Source: Megalonaias nervosa (lineage: Eukaryota > Mollusca > Bivalvia > Unionida > Unionidae). Taken from it: 64,000 nucleotides of DNA. The notes under the pieces were generated by a model. It was not told the DNA's origin, did no database searches, and saw only the letters and a program-made list of their open reading frames with translations. A program made the translations under genes and the position numbers. This document shows, piece after piece, positions 27,374 through 38,371 of the stretch. The stretch lies in the NCBI GenBank assembly GCA_016617855.1, contig JAECUM010003652.1, positions 54,615 to 118,614 on the forward strand, in the 5' to 3' direction. The first letter of the stretch is position 1. Every line of letters begins with the position of its first letter.

Positions 27374-27692
27374 ACACGAACGCAAATGATTCGTGTTTGT
27401 ATATAGAAATGACACAGGTGGCATGACGTCACGGTACTACATTGCTACATTGTTGCCAATGTCCAGTACCGTGACGTCACCTTACCTGTACCATTCCTCT
27501 TGTCCCTATACTAAATTCCCGTTGACGCTAAAGTACCCCAACCTGTGGTTCCCTATACAAAATTCCCATTGACGCTAAAGTACCCCAGGCTGTGGTTTTG
27601 ACGCCAAAAATCGTGACGCTATAGTGCCCGGGGGGGGGGGGGTGTCTGTAATGTATTTTCCCATTGACGCTAAAGTACCCCACTTCACTACT
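27374..27692 (-). repeat. right terminal inverted repeat
   Basis: The reverse complement matches 7135-7422. The outer half has four ~45-bp iterons with the core TAGCGTCAA, where the left end has TAGACCCAA. A G/C homopolymer at about 27629-27641 adds length. The inner half is nearly the same as on the left. Confidence 0.9.
27422..27481. promoter_or_regulatory. TIR hairpin with two CRE (TGACGTCA) sites, right
   Basis: TGACGTCA at 27424-27431 and 27472-27479 in inverted arms, the counterpart of 7313-7372. Confidence 0.7.
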
Positions 27693-27806
27693 AATATTAA
27701 TCGCACGGGTGTAAAATATCCATATTTCTTATTTAATATTCATTTTATAGATTTAACTAATCATCGTAATAAATATTCATCACATAGAGAGAACAAATAA
27801 TTTCAG

Positions 27807-28025
27807 ATACTGAACGAAGGAATAAGTCTCTTTGACGACAACCCAGAATTGGACGGAATTCCACGTAACAGTTCATATGACACGTTACAAAGGATACAAG
27901 AATTTCGGCAACAATCAAGTGGATCTGTGGATTTCGTCAGGAGAACAGTCCGACATTTTGGATCTAAGAGTAAAAAGAGAAAGAGTGAGAGACAGAGAGA
28001 CAGAGACAGAGAGACAGAAAGATAA
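27807..28025 (+). CDS. probable host terminal exon
   Basis: Acceptor AATAATTTCAG ends at 27806. An open frame of 72 codons follows to TAA 28023-28025, encoding SLFDDNPELDGIPRNSSYDT and then RIQEFRQQSSGSVDFVRRTV, with a charged end that grades into a GA-rich tract. An AATAAA lies at about 28172. A splice border, a sustained non-repetitive frame and a polyA signal support a last exon. The protein is not recognised. A possible internal donor (GTAAAA at about 27970) is an alternative. Confidence 0.5.
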   Translation: MLNEGISLFDDNPELDGIPRNSSYDTLQRIQEFRQQSSGSVDFVRRTVRHFGSKSKKRKSERQRDRDRETER

Positions 28026-28090
28026 AAACAGCCAGCCAGCCACCCAGACAGACAGAGACAAACAGAGACAGAAAGACAGTAGACAGAGAC

Positions 28091-28094
<4 letters not shown>

Positions 28095-28149
<55 letters not shown>
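28095..28149. repeat. (AG)n microsatellite
   Basis: About 27 AG units in the 3' region of the probable exon at 27807-28025. Confidence 0.95.
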
Positions 28150-28151
<2 letters not shown>

Positions 28152-28503
28152 TAGTGATGTCGTTTCGAGAATAATAAATTTATTTTTATCAAACACTACC
28201 GTCACCACAAAAAAAAAAAAGAAAACAAAAAGAAAACAAAAAGATAAAACAAACAAAGACCCCCCCCCTCATAAGGTTAACAGTGTATCATTCACTGTGT
28301 ACACTAATTTCATGCTATGCATTTGCCACAGAAGTGCTAATTAATCCACGGATATTTCACCATGAAACGAAACATTCATATTTATTTTCTTAGTTCTTAC
28401 AAAACGTTGAATTTTGGATATTATTAATTATTACAAATTTTCATATATAAACATTCAAATATACAATTAGCAAGTACTCAAAATCAAATTGTAATGAAAC
28501 AAT

Positions 28504-29459
28504 TGTTACGTGTCTAGGCTCGTATAAAAGTAACAAAGAAAGGAGTGAAGCCAACAAGCTCTGTAAATTTAACAAAATAATTTATTTTCCTAGTAGAACA
28601 TGTTAAAACTATGAAAAAGGACTTACAGTTTATGAATCAAATCCAAAAATTAATCCAATAATTAAAAATATAAGTCCTATCACTAAAACGTTCTAAATAA
28701 ATCAAAGTTCGAATCCCGATGAAGTTCCAAGATTGAAGGCGACGACGTCCTCTATAACCTGTTTTATGTTGTCGTGTCAACAGTTCCTTGTTGAATCACC
28801 AAAAATAATATTCCGGCTTTAGAATTCCGAATAATTTTCAATAAATGTCTTTGTCCAAGAATTCTGATGAGCACTAGATAAAGTCTCCAGGGAAACTAAA
28901 TTATTTTAAATAAAAACTCAATTTAAACTGGCAACAAGAAAAATAATACCTTTGAGCCCGAAGGTATGATTTACGACTGACTGAAATCACTATGAAACAT
29001 CAGTTTTAATCCGCAATTTTAGATCACATGATGGGGTCACGTGGTCACTTAGTTTGAACGGCGTAGTAACACCGCAGGTCGGCTGTCACGTACGCCATGG
29101 AAAAATTTGATTCTACTGAACTAATCTATAAGACTGTATAAAAATAAAATAAAAAGTTGTTTAGATAGAACTGACACGCAAGCCAAGTATGACCATGATT
29201 ACGACCAATGATTTTCACTCTAGGAAAGAAATAAAAAAAGTTGTTTACCAGTTCTGAATCAAAGTCCGGAACTAGGTTAGCTAAAATACAATGTAGCAAT
29301 ACTGGTTATTTACCAGGTCAAAACAGCACTGAACTGAATTTTCATGAAAAATGTCAAATCCAGTGAATAAAGTTATCATTACAATAACATTTAATGAAAG
29401 AAAATAAAATAAAAAATTTAAAAATAACACACAAGTAATTAAATTACATATACGTAACA
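28504..29459 (-). mobile_element. solo LTR (Ty3/gypsy-like size and termini), copy 1
   Basis: 956 bp starting TGTTACGT and ending ACGTAACA, flanked by a 4-bp duplication CAAT (28500-28503 and 29460-29463). The inverted TG...CA ends and short duplication are LTR hallmarks. No internal retrotransposon genes adjoin it, so it is a solo LTR from recombination. Orientation is set relative to copy 2 at 38372-39304. Family unnamed. Confidence 0.72.
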
Positions 29460-30145
29460 CAATAAGTATAATACAATAAAACTAACATTTAGTGTTTTCT
29501 GAAAGCGAAGTGATATCAAATTTAACGTTGCTCAGGCTTCAGACCTTCATGAATTTTATGTGTCAGATAGAAACTACTAAAAATACACGAGAGGCAGACT
29601 TTGCAATATTCCATAATATTTTTTTCCTACATACTATCCATCTAGACATGTCTGCCTAAGCGAGAATCAAAATTACAGGTCATTTTGATGAAGATATTTG
29701 AATGTTTCCTCAATGAAAAATATTAAGTAAATACTGTTTAGTCAGAACCCATGTTATTATAAACGTATATGTTGTCTTTTGATATTCCTATTAACGATAT
29801 GTTGTCTTTTTATAGTCATGTTAAGGATATGGATTGAAGGCAAAGTATAAATAAAGTAAATCTGTATGTCATTTCAGTGATAGCCAAGCTTATGTTGCTT
29901 CTCATGATGGGAGCTCCTGTGTCAATGATTGTCGTAGGTAAGTGGCCATTTTCCTTACACCACCCTCGTGTTCCTTCTAGTTTTAAGTAGTTTTTCTTCA
30001 TTCCATATATCAGTCCAGTCATCCATATATCTTTCCTTGTCTCTTGGAATACACTTTTGGTACTCGCGTCTGGTCCAACTTTCAACTGCATAGATTTGTC
30101 ATCGTGTATAGATCAGGATCTATACAGTTTGTTAGACCTAATCAG

Positions 30146-30237
30146 TAGAACAAACAACACAGACCCTGATGTGTTGACACATTATGCGAGGAGAGATTAG
30201 AGTCTATGATGTTTGCAGTTAAACTCGACTTATACGC
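30146..30237 (+). repeat. dispersed ~85-bp repeat, third copy
   Basis: Matches the repeat at 279-366: CACAGACCCTGAT, then a variable middle, then GTTTGCAGTTAAACTCGACTTATA. Confidence 0.5.
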
Positions 30238-30317
30238 GAGTAGAGACGGTAACAGTCACCAGTTAAGAATGATTGAAGATAAATGCTGAAACGAAGGTTG
30301 TTGTTGTACTTGTTGTT

Positions 30318-30412
30318 ATGGACCTACTGCCATTTTTGCGCGCATGATAGGCTGTACATGGCGGCCAGTATAACTGGTTTAGGAAGAACCCGAAAAAAAA
30401 AAATTACCGGGA
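30318..30412. repeat. SINE body fragment
   Basis: Matches the body of the tRNA-type SINE at 47556-47795 (GCATGATAGGCTGTACAT, then GGCCAGTATAACTG, then AGGAAGAACC). The tRNA head is missing. Confidence 0.5.
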
Positions 30413-30957
30413 AGCTCTGGCAAGCTTAGCTAACCGTAATTTTGCTATGGGCAGACTAAAGCGGATGAAATTACCTTTTTTTACCGTAGTATTCACATTA
30501 TAAAAAGTAACTGGAACTGTGGAATAACATTTATATTTAGAATAGTGTTAGTATATGTAAATGTTGAATAAAACATACTAATATTGAACTTACGAAGCAG
30601 TTGTTAAACTACTTTGATTTGCCCTTATCGGCGCGAGGGAGCGACAGGAGAAAAAGAGTGAAAAAATCCAACAAACCCAACTGTTTCGGGCAAATATTGT
30701 TTACTTAGCTAAATCAAAACCTTTACTGTCTAAAATTAGCAAACGCATAAAATGTGGTTGTAATATATGACAACAATTTAAGCATCAGATAGTTGTTTTT
30801 GTTTATCTTATATCATGCAAAACCTGAGGATGTTATGTGATATGAGAGTCTCTGATATGGGCTGTGATATGAAAATTACCATATTTCTATTTAATTATCA
30901 CATTACAATTGTGTATTCGTCATGTGATATATAATGATCTACATCTGAGGTTAAATG

Positions 30958-31110
30958 AAAGTATTTACTACGTATGACGATGCCACTCAAACACCACACG
31001 CCTATTTACTCGTTGATTTAAAGCCCACCATACCGGATTATTTGCGATTTTGTACCCATCTGTTTCACGACTGGTGCAAAGAAGGAGGTCCTGTCATTTA
31101 CACATCCCCA
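30958..31110 (+). pseudogene. packaging ATPase C-terminal fragment (copy B)
   Basis: Encodes TPHAYLLVDLKPTIPDYLRF and WCKEGGP, matching the end of the ATPase at 17448-18201. Walker motifs are missing. The phase after Trp-Cys differs from the first element by one base. Confidence 0.75.
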
Positions 31111-31159
31111 TCGGCATGAAAAAAATCTATAAAAGTCTCCTAACACATCCTTTCTGTTT

Positions 31160-32090
31160 CACATTTGTGAACATGACTCAGTCTCATGTTCCAGCCAAAT
31201 TGATTCGTGCCCTGTAGGAGGTGTCATCATTCGTTCCCTCTTAAAATGCCCCAGCATCCCCAACCCCAAGAATAAACCCTCTCCCCAAAGACATCCAAAG
31301 AAGAAGACGAGTGACACGACCAGGTCACATTCCAAGAATAGCCCCAATAAAAAGAGAAGTCAGAAGCAAACGGATTCTACCAGATGCACTGCTGCTCGGA
31401 CTCAACCGTACTCCCCTAAACTACGCCCTTCGGTGACCGTGTCTCCAGCTTCTACGACTTCGCCATTCCTCGTGATGCCGCCCAACCCTTAACACGCGTC
31501 TTTCCCGATGTGATCAGAAAATTGAAACACGTTTCTAAAGGAGCTTCTCTAAAAGCGACACCCTCTTCTTCTTCTTCTTTAGCGGCAGCTAAAATTGTAC
31601 CCCACCCAAGTTTAAAGTCCAAGAGAGATCGAGAATGTTACAAAGTTTACTGGATTTATCCATAACTAACCCCTCAACGTCGAATGATGCCCATCATGAT
31701 GATATGACATATCGACACTCAATGGAGGCGAATTACAGATAGAAGACGCGTGCCATCCAATTCTCCACAGTGTTTTTTTTTCTCTTGAAAGAGAAAAGAT
31801 ATCGCCACCACCACTCAGCAGTGCACACAATCATTATCCTGCCAGAAAAGGAAAACGAAAGGGACTATCTCCTCACTTGGCCAAAAATTGGGACTTGTTG
31901 TCGGTACTGGCGAAAGCCCATCCACCCACGCGAGAACAACTCATTCAAATAGCCCCTAAAGAAATCATCACTACCATGTGTAAATCTTTTTTGGATGTCT
32001 TGATATGAACGGTACCTTTTTCCAAGAACAAGAAAGAACGCTTAGAAAAACATCGAAATGTTCTTTTTGCAAAATGATGCAAGAAAAAAT
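31160..32090 (+). pseudogene. core-like protein remnants (copy B)
   Basis: In order: a start-plus-end fusion of the 17056-17451 type gene with its middle deleted (AKLIRAL joined to GGVIIRSL, about 31165-31240); an LQSLLDLS-type fragment at about 31530-31680; and a CECC-type fragment at about 31790-32090. Many stops and phase changes are present. The order equals that of the first element. Confidence 0.6.
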
Positions 32091-32279
32091 ACCCATTAGT
32101 GAAAATAAAAGATGCTGGTGTAACACAGAGGAATCATTTGTTGGGTGACAGGACCCTTGCCAAAGGATTAGCTGTTCCTTTGTTTGGGGGCTTTTTGGAC
32201 AAATTTTAGCAAGCACAAAGAAATAAAGGTGTGGAAGAAGATAACAAGGTGCCTTTTTCTAGAAAGACCTCATAATGTA

Positions 32280-32915
32280 CATTGAATCGAATGGAATGAC
32301 GAAAGCTGACTTTAGTGCCCTACAAACGACGGATGGAATTCCATCGTTTGCACAAACAAAGGATCCCTCATTTACCTCCCAATCCTAAGCTGATGGAGGT
32401 GTTACAACAGGAATTACAAACGTTGATGGATCGCACCGTTTGTCAGAAATTTTCTTCAACTCTTTCACCAGAAAGCTTTAGACGAAAGAGCTAAATCAGC
32501 TCTGAAAGATTTCAAGGCCTTGATGATAATCCAATAGCCACCACTCTCAGGGACCAAGACAGATGCAGCCACACGGATGCCAGAGAAAGAAGAAACACGA
32601 GAAGTCTTTCAAACTCCGTCGGCTCCCATCCCTAGTAAGACTGTAGCGTCCATATCGACCCCTTTCCTCAATCCCCACAGAAAAGAACTCAAAGCATGGG
32701 TTAAAATGATGATGTCGACCTCTTCTTCGGCAGAAGTCAAAACTAAAGAAGGGAAGCCAGAAGTAAAAAGAAAGAAAGCAAAAAAAAAGTGATCTCTCTG
32801 CCACCTCTAATACTACCCTCGGCTACTACTCCTGTTTCATGTCGGACAGGTCAAGCTGTTTCTAAATCCCTCGATACCAAGAGCAGCATCAGTGAACAGT
32901 GGGTGACTTATTGAA
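32280..32915 (+). pseudogene. PX-like protein remnant (copy B)
   Basis: Retains PNPKLMEVLQQELQTLMD, a Pro/Ser linker (FQTPSAPIPSKT), LKAWVKMMMS and the terminal W-V-T-Y just before the integrase start. It has a sense codon where the first element has a stop at 15646-15648. Other phase changes are present. Confidence 0.6.
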
Positions 32916-32924
32916 TAGAACATT

Positions 32925-33650
32925 CATGGAGAAGAATCTTTTAGCTAGCATTTACTACAATCCTGAAAAGTGTACTTTTACTGCAGCTGGCATCTACTAC
33001 AATCCTGCCCATCGGGTGGGTTACTACTGAGTTCAAAGATTGCATCGTGTTGCCAAAACCTAACTGAAAAGTGTAAATTTACTTCAGGTGCAACGATGCT
33101 TGCAAGAACAAGCCACATACACGTTATACAAATCCACTGGACGAAAAGTGCACAGAAATCGAACCAATGTGGAGGCCATTGATCATCAACGGCAAGCCGA
33201 TTTAGACGATGTCTGTCATTTGGTCAAGTTCAATCAAGCTACAAATACATATTTGTCTGGGTCGTTCCCTTGACTTCTTAAACGAGCTCCTAGTTAGTGT
33301 GAGCCTTAAAAATGGTGTTGGAACAAAGCGGTCGTCATCCTCTCCGATGGCAAACAGACAAAGGCACCGAATTACTGAGCCAAGTATTCCAAAACGAATT
33401 GAAGAAAAGATACATCCATTTCTTCACCATCGAGAATCCTCGAACCAAAGCCAGTGTCGTGGAATTTTTTCAACTCACTTTAAAAGAACTCATGTGGATA
33501 TATTGTACGCATCATCACTCTTACGTAGATCGACGTCTTACTGCGTCTGGTCAAAGTTTACAATCAACTGTTTGATCGGAGTATCGGACGTGCCCCCTCT
33601 CCCCCGTCAACGAAATGACTGTGTTTGAGCGTTTGAGTATACTGCCGCTA
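32925..33650 (+). pseudogene. integrase remnant (copy B)
   Basis: Begins MEKNLLASIYYNP. The second catalytic region (LRWQTDKGTELL) and the third (KASVVEFFQLTLKE) are readable, with the Glu followed by Phe instead of Arg. A short tandem duplication sits at about 32960-33070. The chromodomain is lost. Confidence 0.7.
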
Positions 33651-33799
33651 AGAAACGTGGACTGTTAACGACGGAAGACTGATGGTGCATTGGAAAAACT
33701 AAACACATCTTCGACAACGGTTATTTACGGAACTGACCACCGGATTCATTCGTGTCTCATCTAACCCGACATGGTCAATTTGATTTTGCAACAAGGAAA

Positions 33800-34450
33800 A
33801 AAAAACAAAACAATTGTAAATCATTTTACTTAGCATTTGCATCAGTTACCTTCTACCCAATCCTTCCCTTAAATATTTCAGTAACAACGCTGGCCTTGTC
33901 AGTAAGTCTTATTTTCATAGCTTCAAAATTGGTATGAACAGAGATCAGTGACAAAATATTTCATTCTCGAACGGAAAGGTCACGGTTAAACCACATGTTT
34001 GAATAAGACAGTTTTGATCATAGGCATTGTCGGCAGTGAAGCTCTCAACGGAGACAGCACTCAAAATCCTTTCGAGTTTCAACACAACAACTTGTCCAAG
34101 ATAGAAGTCAGTCAAGATGGCAAGACCTTATGTACCAGACTATTTGAACCTAACTTTGAGAAGAAGAGTTACTTGAAATTTCACTTGTCCCCGTATGAAA
34201 CCACCGGACAGTAATCACCAATACCAGCCACGCTATTTTGTATGACGATTAATTAGGAGGATATGCTTTGTGGGCCTTTGATGTCACTCCTGACCAAGGC
34301 CGCGACGAGGGACATTTCCACCCTAAAAAATCCGGGCAACTTCGCGTAGACCTTCAGTTTGTTCAAACTGGTCCCAAGAAGGTGCACGTAATCTTGCATG
34401 CAGAATTTAACAATACTCTGGAAATCAACAGCTTCAGAGAAGTGATTTGA
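33800..34450 (+). pseudogene. membrane, penton and capsid C-terminal fragments (copy B)
   Basis: About 33810-33900 matches the membrane-protein tail region. About 33955-33990 matches the penton end (FSNGKVTV). 33999-34450 is the last third of the capsid (LIIGIVGSEALNGD, DGKTLCTRLFEPNF, YALWAFDVTPDQG-like block, EINSFREVI). The capsid N-terminal two thirds and the pVI-like gene are deleted. Confidence 0.7.
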
Positions 34451-34459
34451 GACTATTAG

Positions 34460-34857
34460 AAGCTATGGAAAAATACGAATCCTGTTTTGAATACGGAGTC
34501 TCTTTGGAGATGGGGACGAGAATGTCTTTGAGTCAGAACAAAAATAAAAGAAAAAGACAGAGAGACAGTCATGATGTCGAGATGACCAGAACAAGAAGAA
34601 CATTTAGTCTCCTATTTTGCTGAGTACCTAGGTGAACAAATAACAGTTCTGACCCACTAGCATTGATATAGATGTCAAAACGATCATCCCAGTAAAATTC
34701 AACACGATACATGTATGATGATGATCCAAGAAGAAAAAATGGAAGAGTATCCGGATGACGCTTGGGGTCTTAACTCCAAAAAAGTGTTGCAGCTGTGGTA
34801 TAATGACTTGCGCGACTATTCCTCCCCTCTACTGACTTCTCTAAAGATCCAACGTAT
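34460..34857 (+). pseudogene. Cys/His protein and protease N-terminal remnants (copy B)
   Basis: Contains decayed sequence corresponding to the 10925-11263 gene (QQEQEEHLVS-like and MMMIQEEKMEEYPDDAW) and then the start of the protease upstream region. It is cut at 34857 by the LINE. Confidence 0.5.
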
Positions 34858-37735
34858 AATAATAATAATAATAACGAGGACTTTGTATAGCGCCTAATCT
34901 TTAGTAGCTCTAAGCGCTTTACAACATTAGACAACACCTAAAACATAAAAAACATATATAATGATATGATTACATAAAAACAAACACCATGAAATTAGAA
35001 AACATAAAACATGCTGAAAATATTTAAGGTAGGAAACATTATTAGGTCTTTAAGTTTGTTCTTGCAGTGGAAATAGATGAGTTTTGAAAGCGCTCTGAAT
35101 GAGATCACTGCGTCTTTGTGTCTAAGTTCTATGGGCAATTCGTTCCATGCTGTTGGGCCTTGGTATGCAAAATAACGTTGTCCATATGACTTCGTTTTCA
35201 TAGTGGGAATAATGAGTGTACGATTGTCAGAAGAGGAGCGTAAGTATCTTGCTGGTGAGTACACATGGGTGAGGTCAGATAGGTATGTTGGATTGGAGCC
35301 CCTCAGTGAAACGTAGCACAGAGAACAAATTTTGTGTTTGATTCTGGATGGAATGGATAGCCAATGTAGGGCGCAGAACAGGGCAGAGGTGTGCTCTGAT
35401 CGCGGTACTCTAAGGATGATCCGAGAAGCTGTGTGTTGAACGTTTTGAAGTTTTTGGAGTAGATATTGAGACGAACCAGACAGAATTGAGTTACAATAGT
35501 CCAATCTTGAAAGTACTAAGGAACACATAAGTGTTTTAGTGGCATCAACTGAAAGATATATGCGAATGGAGCTGATGCGTCTCAGCTCAAGATATGCTGC
35601 CTTGCATATGTTCATGACATGTTGGTGCAATGAGAATTTGCGAATGGAGTTGATACGTCTCAGCCCAAGATATGCTGTTTTGCATATGTTCATGACATAT
35701 TGGTGCAATGAGAGAGTACTGTCGAGAGTAACACCAAGGTTTCGTCCTGACTGTGTGAATTTAATGTTGGTGTTGCTGATATTTATTGTTTGAGGTAATG
35801 AATGTAAATGATAAAGTCTTTGTGTTGTAATCAGAATGGCTTCAGTTTTATCATCATTCATCTGCAGCTTGTTACATCCATGATTTCACATCAGAAATAC
35901 ACCTCTCTAAACCTTAGATAGTAGCATCAGCTTTAGTTGGGTGGCTAGATTTGTATATTTGGGTGTCATCAGCGTACAATTGGTGAGACACAGGATGATG
36001 GTCTATGACACTTGAGAGCGGCTGAGTATATAGAATGAAGAGAACAGGTCCAAAAACAGACCCCTGTGGAACACCACAACATAGATCAACTGGCCTGGAG
36101 TGTAGTCCATTTGCTGACACAATTTGTGTCCTGTTGACCAAGTAGGACTTAAACCACAATAAGGCTGTATCATGACTGCCAAGTACATGCTGGAGACGGT
36201 GAAGTAATATATCATGGTCTATTGTGTCAAATGTTGCAGACAAATCAAGGAGGGTGAGGACTGTAATCTTTCCGCTATCCAAAGCAGAGAGGTCATTAAC
36301 TACTTTGAGAAGAGTAGTTTCCATACTGTGGCAAGGGAGATATGCAGGCTGTACATTGCTAGAAAGACTGTTTGAATTCAGATGAGATACAAGTTGGGAT
36401 AGAACAACGTTTTCTAAGATTTTTAACATTAATGGGAGATTAGAAACTGGGCGGTAGTTCTTTAAATCGCTATGATCGAGTGTTGGGTTTTTTCAGCAGA
36501 GGCTTTACAATGGCAGTTTTGATGAGAGAGAGGTATTAATAACATCATTTAGTGAAGGAAATATTGGATCTCAAGCAGCAGTGATGTTGGAAGTGGATCA
36601 AGTTCACATGACTTTGGTGCACTCTTCATCACGATTGTACGTACTAAATCCATAGAGACAGGTTCAAAGGCTGCTAACAGTTGCCTCTGAAATTCTGTAT
36701 CGCAACTGCTTGGTGACGGCGAGTCACTTGAAATTGTGTTGTCAAGCTTATCTCTAATGGTTTGAACATTGTCACGGAAGAAATTTGCAAACAGGTCCAG
36801 AAGGTCGACTGGAGAGAAGGTAGTTGGAAGTGGTGTACATTTGTTCCTTACATTAGCTTGTTAGTAATCTTGAAGAGCTCTTTGCAGCTGAAACTTTCCG
36901 TGATCTTAGTACTGTAGTGGGCTGATTTCGCTGCATGGACTATGTTTGTGACATTCTTCTTAGCGGATTCATTGATTTGCTTGTGAACAGTGAGTCTGGT
37001 GGAAAGCCAAAGCCTCTCGGCTTCACGGCGGTCTCATTTAGCAGTGCGAAGCTGGTCCCTAACACTGCTATACCACGGAGAACACTTTTGAATTGCTGCT
37101 CTGCACTTGGTTGCTGGGACATGTTTGTCAAGCAATGAAGGCAGGCAGTTATCGAGTTGTTCTGCTGTAGGAGGTAAGCAAGTTGATAGGTTTGCTTGGA
37201 TGTCATGCATTAGTTGGGTTCTACTTATCATAAGGAGGGTTCTCTTTGTAGCAAATAAAGGTGGATTGTTAGAGACTGGTAAGTCAAGATGGCATATAAA
37301 GCAGAGGTGATTTGATGCAAGTTCGTGGGATACCAGGGAGGACCGTAGAATATTATCATCAGGTCTATAAAGAATCCAGTCTGAAATGTTAGCATGTTTA
37401 TGGTTGGTTGGTTAACTGTTTGAGGTTGAAAACATAAATGGTGTATGGGTTTCCAGGACAGTCAAACTGAAAGCTGAAATCTCCAAGAATAATCAGGTTG
37501 CCATCTATCGAATTTCCAAACTGCAGGAGATTCAGAAACTGCTCCAAAAAAGAGAGATTCTGTCAGGTTGTTTTTTTCTACTAGGAGGAGGGGGGTAGAG
37601 GCAGAAAAAATGGACTGACCTTTGTTCTAGTGTGAGTGTGGTTTGGACTAGTTCAGACGATGTGTGTGGTTGAAATTGAAGCTTGTGGTCTGGTTAAGAC
37701 GTTTGATCATGTAGTTCTTTGCGATGGCAGCAATT
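34858..37735 (-). mobile_element. L2/CR1-type LINE, 5'-truncated
   Basis: About 2.9 kb inserted in the copy B protease gene with a near-perfect duplication CCAACGTAT / CCAAGTAT (34849-34857 and 37736-37743). The 3' end has the typical GCGCTATACAAA and an (ATT)n tail. The reverse transcriptase runs on the minus strand. Confidence 0.75.
34995..37400 (-). pseudogene. LINE ORF2 (endonuclease end and reverse transcriptase), interrupted
   Basis: RT motifs: LLDLSATFDTIDHDILL, GVPQGSVFGPVLFILY and YADDTQIY at 35914-36429. The connection/C-terminal region (LVLSRLDYCNSIL, RVPRSEHTSALFCALHWL, AYQGPTAWNELP) is at 34995-35861. Stops separate the blocks. The endonuclease C-terminal part is traceable to about 37400. 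The C-terminal block has an internal ~83-bp tandem duplication (about 35570-35730). Non-functional. Confidence 0.75.
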
Positions 37736-38371
37736 CCAAGTATCGAAGCTCTCTTTCCATCTAGTACGGAAACGGATCGTAATGCTACCTACTTGACAGA
37801 CAAATTCAAAGAAAAGCCAGGATTGAATGGATATCTTATTATTACCTGTGCAAGAAAATATGGATACATGGGAACTTCATTACCAGCTGACGCACAGGTC
37901 GTATACGGCTTCTTGGAATCTTGTGTGTGCTACAGATGAACTACCTCATCGCAAACCTAAATATATTCAAGCCTATGTCATCAACGCCGACGATAGTCAT
38001 GAACCAGGAACCCATTGGGTAACCGTCTACTTTTCCAACGAGCACAGTGTGGACTATTTCGATTCTTATGGATTGCTGTCTTTGGAAGACAACATGTTTG
38101 ACCTTATGAGAAGAATTGCAGTATCGACTCGATTCAATAATGCAAGATTACAAGAAAACATATTCCATGGTGTGTAGACAATATTGTGTGCATTTTCATC
38201 ATCAACGCAGTCTTGGATATCCCTTACAACATTGTTTTGATAGAGTAGAAAGATGGCTTAGTGAACATTATGGTTATCTTTATCTCTAGCTTGGAAATGT
38301 AGTGTGCATCGATGGCCAAATGACCTAGATCACTAGAAGTCGAGTTTGACTCCACAACGTTGTCAACCTTC
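37724..38371 (+). pseudogene. adenain-type protease remnant (copy B)
   Basis: Open for 116 codons at 37827-38177 with ENMDTWELHYQL, GTHWVTVYF and YFDSYG. The nucleophile region follows in another phase near 38165. It has a sense codon at the position of the TAA in the first element. It is interrupted by the LINE at its 5' side and ends against the LTR. Confidence 0.75.

Larger units (their letters stand above)
7135..27692. mobile_element. Maverick/Polinton (adintovirus-like) element, complete but decayed
   Basis: About 20.56 kb bounded by inverted repeats that begin AGTAGT at 7135 and end ACTACT at 27692. It carries the diagnostic gene set of this class: protein-primed family-B DNA polymerase, retroviral-type integrase, FtsK/HerA-like packaging ATPase, adenain-type protease, double-jelly-roll capsid, penton-like and pVI-like proteins. 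A clean 6-bp target duplication was not found; TAAT abuts the left end and AATATTAAT the right. Many core genes contain stops or frameshifts while several accessory genes are open. Three other relatives lie at 30957-40330, 42960-45740 and 46560-46760. Confidence 0.93.
29464..30956. other. host spacer with one possible exon
   Basis: It contains a minus-strand open stretch at about 29930-30091 (DASTKSVFQETRKDIWMTGL, preceded by a CAG acceptor and followed by GTAAGG), possibly an exon of an unknown gene, plus the repeats at 30146-30237 and 30318-30412. Nothing else is recognised. Confidence 0.3.

Noticed and set aside
7129..27700. A 6-bp target-site duplication for the Polinton
   Set aside because: The flanks (ATTTAAT left, AATATTAAT right) share only AT-rich letters, so no clean duplication can be claimed.
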